Origin: Corynebacterium sp. HMSC05H05
Lineage (GTDB): Bacteria; Actinomycetota; Actinomycetes; Mycobacteriales; Mycobacteriaceae
Assembly (NCBI RefSeq): GCF_001807265.1
Contig: NZ_KV788410.1
Coordinates: 1-64,000, forward strand
Reading direction: 5' to 3'
Length of the DNA stretch: 64,000 bases
Shown: in pieces, positions 58,712-64,000 of the stretch
Layout: each line of letters begins with the position of its first letter
How positions within the stretch are numbered: the stretch's first letter is position 1
Made by a program: the position numbers and the translations under genes
Notes under the pieces: model-generated
What the model was told of the DNA's origin: nothing
Seen by the model: only the letters and a program-made list of their open reading frames with translations
The model's database searches: none

Positions 58712-60439
58712 CTAGCCAGCCGCGGCCGCGGTGTCCTCGCCGGTGCTCTTCGCAGCTTTTCGACGCTTCTTGCGCGGCGGCGGCAACTGCCCCGACGCGC
58801 GCAGCCCTGCCACGTGGTCCGCCAAGGCGTCGACGAGGTTGGGGATGTCGGCGACCTCCGGGACGACGTCGACACGCAAGCCTTGCTCCCGCGCCTCCGC
58901 CTCGGTGACCGGGCCGATGCAGGCGATGATCGTGCGCGAATGCGGCTTGCCCGCAATACCCACAAGGTTCTTCACTGTCGACGGGGACGTGAAGCACACG
59001 GCGTCGAAGCCGCCGGTCTTGATCATGTCGCGCGTCTCCGGCGGCGGCGGGGCGGCGCGCACGGTGCGGTAGGCGACCACGTCGTCGACCTCCCAGCCCT
59101 TTTCCTGCAGGCCGTCCACCAGCACGTCGGAGCCGAGATCCGCGCGCGGCAGCAGCACGCGCGAAACCGGATCGATATCCTCCACGTACTCCGGGAACGC
59201 CTCCGCCAGACCAGCCGCGTTCTGCTTCGTGCGGTGCGGCAGGAGCTCCGGCTGCATGCCTCGGGCGATCAGTGCGTCGGCGGTCTTCTGCCCCACCGCG
59301 CCCAAGTGCACGCCGGCGAAGGCGCGGGCGTCCAAGCCCAGCTCCGCAAACTTGGACCACACCGCGTCAACGGCGTTGACGGAGGTAAACAGGATCCACT
59401 GGTAGCGGCCCTCCACGATGCCCTTGATCGCACGGTCCATCTGCGCCGGGTTGCGCGGTGGCTCCAGCGAAATCGTGGGCACGGACTGCGGGATCGCGCC
59501 GTGCTGCGACAGGCGGGCGTTCATCACGCCTGCCTGCGACTTCGCGCGCGGCACAAGCACACGCCAGCCGTAGAGCGGGCGGTTTTCCCACCACGAGTAC
59601 TTCGAGCGGTCGTCCGCCGCGGTGCCGAGGGTGACCACCAGCGGGCCCTCCAGCTCCGCGTCGAGCTTGCCCACGGTGCCCAGCGTCGCGTCGAACGTGC
59701 GCTGCAGGCGGGTGGTGCCGCGCGTGGTCACCGTCACCGGCGTAGACGCCTGGAAACCGCGCTCCATGAGCTGCTCCACCATCTCCGCCAGGTGTTCCTG
59801 GTTCGCCTGCAGCACCAGCGGCTGTGGCGCGGCGGCGAGCTGGTCCCAGTCCACGTCGCCGTTGTTCAGGTCGGCTTCCGTGTACGTCGAACCGAGCGCG
59901 ATGCCGGCGAACGACGGCACCGTCGACGGCAGCGACATGCCCGGCACCACCTGGAACTCCATACCCTCGGCGGCCACCGCGGAGATCTCCTCCATCACGG
60001 AATCGCGCGTCAGCGGGTTGCCGGAGACCAGGCGGATCACGTCGCCGTCGCCAGCCTCGCCGCGCTCCACGATGTCCGCGGCTTCCTTCAGCGCGAGCTT
60101 CAGCTTCTCGACGATCACTCCGCCATCCAGCCCAACCTCCTGCAACTCCGCAGCAGTCGGGTCCTCGGGGCGGGGTGGCTTACGCCTCGCGCCAGCTGCT
60201 TTCGCCTCGGCGCACATCTGCTCGTAGCGCTCGTTCGCCGCGTCCATCTTGGCTTTCGGCACTGGCAGCGCCGACGCGACGACGCTTCGGACCCCCGCCG
60301 ACACCTCTGGGTCCACGAGGGCGATAGAATTGGATTCCATTACCTCGCGGGCGCGAACCGTGAGCAACTCCGGGTTGCCCGGCCCAGCGCCAACGAAGAT
60401 CACCTTCCCCGGCTGGGGGGTGTGAGTGGGCTCTGTCAT
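58712..60439 (-). CDS. hemD: Fused uroporphyrinogen methyltransferase-like and uroporphyrinogen III synthase
   Basis: 575 residues. The N-terminal half is a tetrapyrrole methylase fold (VIFVGAGPGNPELLTVRA; VVPGMSLPSTVPSFAGIALG), but the usual GDPFVFGRGGEE loop reads GNPLTRDSVMEE, so methylase activity is doubtful. The C-terminal half (from about residue 305, GWRVLVPRAKSQAG) is HemD, which cyclises hydroxymethylbilane to uroporphyrinogen III. The same fusion occurs in related actinobacteria. ATG at 60439 follows AGAAGAGA; GTG at 60460 is less likely. Confidence 0.9.
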   Translation of the reverse strand: MTEPTHTPQPGKVIFVGAGPGNPELLTVRAREVMESNSIALVDPEVSAGVRSVVASALPVPKAKMDAANERYEQMCAEAKAAGARRKPPRPEDPTAAELQEVGLDGGVIVEKLKLALKEAADIVERGEAGDGDVIRLVSGNPLTRDSVMEEISAVAAEGMEFQVVPGMSLPSTVPSFAGIALGSTYTEADLNNGDVDWDQLAAAPQPLVLQANQEHLAEMVEQLMERGFQASTPVTVTTRGTTRLQRTFDATLGTVGKLDAELEGPLVVTLGTAADDRSKYSWWENRPLYGWRVLVPRAKSQAGVMNARLSQHGAIPQSVPTISLEPPRNPAQMDRAIKGIVEGRYQWILFTSVNAVDAVWSKFAELGLDARAFAGVHLGAVGQKTADALIARGMQPELLPHRTKQNAAGLAEAFPEYVEDIDPVSRVLLPRADLGSDVLVDGLQEKGWEVDDVVAYRTVRAAPPPPETRDMIKTGGFDAVCFTSPSTVKNLVGIAGKPHSRTIIACIGPVTEAEAREQGLRVDVVPEVADIPNLVDALADHVAGLRASGQLPPPRKKRRKAAKSTGEDTAAAAG

Positions 60440-60932
60440 GGAGAAATCTCTTCTAGGCACAAATAAACCGCCCCCGCGCGGCTGGGTTCGCGGTGTTGCT
60501 TGGCCTCAATACGGCCCACCGACCCGATTGCGCGGAGGGTATTGAACGTATGGTATCTCCACCATAAAATGCTTCAGCCCGAGAACAAAACCAGCGCTGT
60601 ATTCCGCTCCGTCCGCACCTCCCGGAGTCTCAACCCCCGGATCGTCTAGCAGCACCGCGAGCGAGACCGCTAGACGGTCCGCAAACCTGCCGCCTCAGCC
60701 ACCGTTGCACACCAATCCTGCCGGATCTGCTAGTTCCCCCGGATACCCATCAAGCACGAACTAGCAGATCACACCACTGCTGAAAATAGTTGCCAACATC
60801 ACCTGGCCAAACGTAAAGTTGGACACTTGATCTGCTAGTTGCTCTTTTGTGGGAACTAGCAGATCCGCAGATGAAGGCAGGTGCACAGTCGCGCACCTGC
60901 TGATAGAGACAAGCGAGGCTTACAGCCCAGCG
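60440..60932. repeat. 493-bp gap between hemC and hemD with paired hairpin repeats
   Basis: No gene. GATCTGCTAGTTC (60724-60736) pairs with GAACTAGCAGATC (60758-60770). GATCTGCTAGTT (60829-60840) pairs with AACTAGCAGATC (60854-60865). GGATCGTCTAGC (60639-60650) pairs with GCTAGACGGTCC (60669-60680) with one wobble. GCAGGTGC/GCACCTGC (60877-60900), just after the hemC stop, may be its terminator. The gap is unusual in an otherwise compact operon. Confidence 0.8.
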
Positions 60933-61814
60933 CTACTCCATCACGTCGGCGGCGCCGCGCTCCAGCAGCACCTCGGCAACCTTGCGGCCCAGCTCGGCCG
61001 GGTCAGTGCCCTGGGCTTCCTCCACCAGCTGGCGGGAACCGTCCAGGGCGAACACGCCTGCGCGCAGAGTCACCTTTGCGCCGTCGAACACCGCCGACGC
61101 GGCCACCGGCGCGGTGCAGCCCGCCTCCAAACGGGCCAGCACTGCGCGCTCGGCGGTGGATTCGGCGGTGGCGGCGGCGTCGATAAGCTTGTCAATCGCC
61201 TCGCGCGCCGCAGCGTCGTCGGAGCGGCACTCCACGGCCAGCGCGCCCTGGGCGGGAGCGGGCATGAACACCTCGGGCGCAAAGACTTCGGTGGCGCGGT
61301 CGCCGTAGCCGCCGCGCACCAGTCCCGCGTATGCCAGGATGATCGCGTCCAGCTCGCCGTTTTCGACGTAGCTCATGCGGCGTTCGATGTTGCCGCGCAG
61401 CGGGCGGATATCCAGGTCGGGGCGCATGGCTTTGAGCTGGGAGACGCGGCGCGGCGCGGAGGTTCCCACGCGTGCGCCTTCGGGCAGCTCGGCGAGGGTC
61501 AGTCCGTCGCGGGCGATGAGCGCTTCGCGGCTGTCCTCGCGGGTAGGGATGATCATGTGGGCGCGCGGCTCGTCGGCAGTGGGCAGGTCCTTGAACGAGT
61601 GGACCGCGATGTCCACCTCGCCGTGAAACAGCGCGTCGCGCAGCGCGGATGTGAACACGCCCACGCCGATGCGCTCCACAGGCGCCTGGGACAGGTCGCC
61701 CGGGGTGGTCACAATCTGCAGTTCGGCGGGGTGGCCGTGCTCGCCCAGCGCGTCGCGCACATGCCCGGTCTGGGTGGTGGCCAGGTGGGATCCGCGTGTA
61801 CCGATTTTGAACAT
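60933..61814 (-). CDS. hemC: Hydroxymethylbilane synthase
   Basis: 293 residues. [13 protein letters not shown] near the start, VHSFKDLPT (substrate Arg/Lys region) and the dipyrromethane-cofactor cysteine in LEAGCTAPV. Polymerises four porphobilinogens. Starts directly after hemA. A GCTTATCGACG copy (61178-61188, minus strand) encodes Lys-Leu-Ile-Asp-Ala in the third domain. Confidence 0.95.
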   Translation of the reverse strand: MFKIGTRGSHLATTQTGHVRDALGEHGHPAELQIVTTPGDLSQAPVERIGVGVFTSALRDALFHGEVDIAVHSFKDLPTADEPRAHMIIPTREDSREALIARDGLTLAELPEGARVGTSAPRRVSQLKAMRPDLDIRPLRGNIERRMSYVENGELDAIILAYAGLVRGGYGDRATEVFAPEVFMPAPAQGALAVECRSDDAAAREAIDKLIDAAATAESTAERAVLARLEAGCTAPVAASAVFDGAKVTLRAGVFALDGSRQLVEEAQGTDPAELGRKVAEVLLERGAADVME

Positions 61815-63140
61815 CTACTTCTCCTTGCCGTGCAGTTCCTCGGGCAGCGGCAGCTTCTGCGCGTCCACCGCCACCGAGGGGCTTTCCAGCCCGAACAACT
61901 CGGTGACCGCCTCTTCAACGCTCACCGTCTCCGACGTCGCCGCGAGCTCTTTAATCTTCACCGTAGGCGCGTGCAAAAGCTTATCGACGACACGCTTGAC
62001 CATGCGGCTGACCTGATCAAAGTCGTCCTCGGACATCTCCGGAAGACGAGTTCGCAGACGCTGCAGCTCCTGGCCGGAAATCTCCGCGGCGTTGCGGCGC
62101 AGCCGCGTCACCGCCGGGGCCACCTCGCGCACGCGCTGCTCCGAGCCGAAGGTGTCCACTTCTTCGGCCACGATCTCCTCGGCGCGGCGCAGCGCGCGGG
62201 AGTCCTCGTTGTCGCTACCACGCATCTTCTCGTGCAGGGACTCGATGTTGACTAGGTGCACGCCGTCAATGTCTGCCACGGCGTCGTCGATGTCGCGCGG
62301 CAGCGACAAATCCGCCAGCACCAGCGGGCCGGGGATGTCGGCCGGGGTGATGGTGAACTCGTCGGAGGCGGTGGCGGAGACCACCAGATCCACGCGGTCC
62401 AGCACCGAGGCGCGGTCGGCGAAGTCCACCACCTCGGCAGGCACGCCGGCTTCGCGGGAGTGCTCCGCCAGGCGCTCGGCGCGGTCGCGGGTGCGGTTGG
62501 CCAACACCAGCTTGTCAATGCCCTGTTTGCCCAGGTGGGTCGCGGCCAACGAACTCATCGCGCCGGCTCCTAGGACGAGTGCGGTCTTACCCCGGAGGTC
62601 GTCGACAAGCATCAACTCCATCGCCTCCTCGAGCGCGACGGTGACCATGGACGCGCCCGAATCGTCGATGCCGGTTTCGGAGTGCACGCGCTTGCCGGTG
62701 TGCAGCGCCGCCTGGGCCAGCGAGTGCAGGTTCGGGCCCACAGTGCCGCGCTCCACGGCGTCGACGTAAGCGGAACGCACCTGGCCGATGATCTGCTGCT
62801 CGCCCACCACCATCGAGTCCAGGCCCGATGCCACGGTGAAAATGTGCTCCGCGGCCGCGTCCGAGTAGCGCACGTACAGGTAGCGGCGCAGTTCAGCCAC
62901 GTCGACACCGGAGACGTCGGCAAGCACTCGCAGGACGTCCTCCACCCCAGCGTGGAACGCGTTGGTGACGGTGTAGACCTCCAGGCGGTTGCACGTGGAG
63001 ATGATCATCGCCTCAGACAGCGACGGCTGCGTCACCAGCGCGCCCGCCGTGCCGTTTTGGACCTCCGCGTCCATGCTGAGCCGCTCCAGCAGGGCCACAG
63101 GCGCAGACCTGTGCGACATCCCCACAAGCAGAACACTCAC
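61815..63140 (-). CDS. hemA: Glutamyl-tRNA reductase
   Basis: 441 residues. The catalytic cysteine is C50 in IISTCNRLEVY; NADPH domain LVLGAGAMSSLAATHLG; C-terminal dimerisation helix with MVKRVVDKLLHAPTV. First committed enzyme of C5 haem synthesis. The GTG at 63140 is preceded by GGAGGG with good spacing; upstream residues are not HemA-like. A palindrome at 63172-63190 lies just before it. A repeated-word copy (61979-61989) encodes Val-Asp-Lys-Leu. Confidence 0.95.
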   Translation of the reverse strand: MSVLLVGMSHRSAPVALLERLSMDAEVQNGTAGALVTQPSLSEAMIISTCNRLEVYTVTNAFHAGVEDVLRVLADVSGVDVAELRRYLYVRYSDAAAEHIFTVASGLDSMVVGEQQIIGQVRSAYVDAVERGTVGPNLHSLAQAALHTGKRVHSETGIDDSGASMVTVALEEAMELMLVDDLRGKTALVLGAGAMSSLAATHLGKQGIDKLVLANRTRDRAERLAEHSREAGVPAEVVDFADRASVLDRVDLVVSATASDEFTITPADIPGPLVLADLSLPRDIDDAVADIDGVHLVNIESLHEKMRGSDNEDSRALRRAEEIVAEEVDTFGSEQRVREVAPAVTRLRRNAAEISGQELQRLRTRLPEMSEDDFDQVSRMVKRVVDKLLHAPTVKIKELAATSETVSVEEAVTELFGLESPSVAVDAQKLPLPEELHGKEK

Positions 63141-63171
63141 GCAAAACCCTCCAGTCCGGTTGAAAATCACA

Positions 63172-63190
63172 CTAAAGGATAGTCCTTTAG
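63172..63190. promoter_or_regulatory. 19-bp palindrome before hemA
   Basis: CTAAAGGA-TAG-TCCTTTAG, perfect 8-bp arms. It overlaps the stop of the glutaredoxin-like gene and lies 32 nt before the hemA GTG. It could be an operator (haem or iron regulator) or a weak terminator. Confidence 0.55.
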
Positions 63191-63423
63191 TTGGACAGCT
63201 CCGCGTCGAGGTCGTCGTTGTCCACTTCCCAGCAGGCGAACTCCTCGCCGTCGATGACCACCACCGGCACGCGGTCGCCGTACTCCGCAGCCAACTCGGG
63301 ATCTTGGTCCACGTCCACCAACGCGAGCTGAACGCCGTGCTTTGCCACCACAGGGGCGATCTGGCCCGCCACCCGCTCGCACGAACCGCACGTGGACCGG
63401 ACCATCAGCTCCACCTTTTTCAT
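63187..63423 (-). CDS. Glutaredoxin-like protein
   Basis: 78 residues. Thioredoxin-fold start VELMVRSTCGSCERV with a CGSC active site (about residues 11-14), cis-Pro in DRVPVVVID. Short glutaredoxin/DUF836 type. Ribosome site AGGAGGAG 5 nt before the ATG. Lies upstream of hemA in the same direction and may be co-transcribed with it. Confidence 0.82.
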   Translation of the reverse strand: MKKVELMVRSTCGSCERVAGQIAPVVAKHGVQLALVDVDQDPELAAEYGDRVPVVVIDGEEFACWEVDNDDLDAELSN

Positions 63424-63460
63424 CCCCGCTCCTCCTGTGAGTGCATTTGCCAGGGCGTTG

Positions 63461-63466
63461 TACGAT
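63461..63466 (+). promoter_or_regulatory. -10 box for the HAD gene
   Basis: TACGAT about 40 nt before the ATG at 63508, so this transcript would carry a leader with GAAAGGG as ribosome site. Confidence 0.35.
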
Positions 63467-63507
63467 TGCACACGCTAACACCCCCACCCGAAAGGGCCCG
63501 TAGTTCC

Positions 63508-64000
63508 ATGTCTGATCAGCGCGAACTCCTCGCGCAGTGGTCCCAGTCCCAGGGCAACCTGCGCCGCTTCCTTGAAGAGCGCGTCATGCCCCCGCTCGAC
63601 GACGACGCGCAGCGCACCGCCGGCCGCGCCGCCGCAGCCGCCGCAGTGGAAGAGACCTTCGGCATCAACATCGACGACTTCGCACTCGGCGTGGACTCCG
63701 TCGGCGGCGCTTTCGAAACGGCCGGCCGCCAGAAGATCACCCCGCCCGACCCGGAGGTCCCCCAGGACACCGAGGCCGCCGCGTTTTTCGACGTGGACAA
63801 CACCCTCATCCAGGGCTCGTCGCTGATCCTTTTGGCCCAGGGGCTGTTTCGCAAGCGCTTCATCACCCTGTCCGAGCTCGCGCCCGCGCTGCGCAAGCAG
63901 ATCCGCTACCGCGTCTCCGGCTCCGAAAACGCCGACGACATCGCCGAGGGCCGCGAACAGGCTCTGGCCATTGTGAAGGGCAAGAGCGTGGAGGAGCTCA
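63508..64000 (+). CDS. HAD-superfamily hydrolase, SerB-like, 3' part missing
   Basis: The first 164 codons are inside the window. An N-terminal helical extension of about 90 residues precedes the HAD motif I FFDVDNTLIQGSSL (about residues 94-107), with the nucleophile and acid Asp in DVD. This matches the HAD-IB group (phosphoserine phosphatase-like), often found beside hemA in corynebacteria. Divergent from the glutaredoxin-like gene. The rest, including motifs II-IV, is beyond the window. Confidence 0.85.
   Translation, partial: MSDQRELLAQWSQSQGNLRRFLEERVMPPLDDDAQRTAGRAAAAAAVEETFGINIDDFALGVDSVGGAFETAGRQKITPPDPEVPQDTEAAAFFDVDNTLIQGSSLILLAQGLFRKRFITLSELAPALRKQIRYRVSGSENADDIAEGREQALAIVKGKSVEEL

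Noticed and set aside
44363..60113. GCTTCTCGACG copies (27552, 44363, 45851, 53597, 57603, 60103 and the complement at 47420) as extra members of the repeated word
   Set aside because: Mostly Val-Glu-Lys written with preferred codons, so ordinary codon use may explain them; kept out of the exact count.
1..64000. CRISPR array, tRNA, rRNA, insertion sequence, prophage
   Set aside because: I saw no regularly spaced repeats, cloverleaf genes, transposase motifs or phage structural genes.

Overview
The window is a high-GC actinobacterial chromosome segment that I read as Corynebacterium. Reasons: a long haem cluster with a hemD fused to a methyltransferase domain, a system II cytochrome c maturation block, a menaquinone pathway, a CgArsR-type arsenic repressor with Cys15/Cys16/Cys55, and many genes whose ATG lies 6 to 8 nt after a TANNNT -10 box, as expected of leaderless transcripts. 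The species cannot be named from the sequence. The first and last genes are cut by the window edges.

Layout. 1-4.2 kb: end of a UgpB-type ABC importer operon with an unusual 2H phosphoesterase, facing a LacI regulator. 4.4-12.8 kb: DASS dicarboxylate transporter, menC, feoABC (iron(II) uptake, with a possible DtxR box), menB, a hydroxyacyl-CoA dehydrogenase flanked by copies of the menB 3' end, and an M20 hydrolase. 12.9-21.1 kb: a lipoprotein, a two-component system next to an ABC exporter, a secreted protein, a YhfC-type membrane protease and menE. 21.1-26.5 kb: an accessory stretch with hicAB-like genes, a multidomain exonuclease, a methyltransferase, an RHH-like antitoxin and an unidentified overlapping gene pair. 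26.7-35.3 kb: TetR plus membrane protein, an ars locus (arsR, acr3, arsC), a Trk/Ktr potassium system, a glycosyltransferase, menA and an AEC permease. 35.4-38.5 kb: an ABC-F/MFS pair behind a possible leader peptide, probably an inducible antibiotic-resistance unit. 38.6-41.4 kb: a ribose-type ABC importer.

42.3-63.4 kb is mostly one long minus-strand block: galE and a small HTH gene, ccsB-resB-ccdA-tlpA (cytochrome c maturation), a phosphatase, hemL, then hemY, hemE, a P-type-ATPase-like protein without catalytic residues, two small membrane proteins, hemB, hemD, hemC, hemA and a glutaredoxin-like gene. Together these cover glutamyl-tRNA to coproporphyrin plus haem attachment to cytochromes c. 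menA, menB, menC and menE supply menaquinone, so the window is rich in respiratory-chain cofactor genes.

The most interesting signals are: (1) an 11-base word, GCTTATCGACG, present 11 times where about 0.03 are expected; (2) a pseudo-P-type ATPase inside the haem operon; (3) the duplicated menB tail around the dehydrogenase gene; (4) the leader ORF before the ABC-F gene; and (5) several families of intergenic hairpin repeats, including a 27-base identical inverted pair 8 kb apart.
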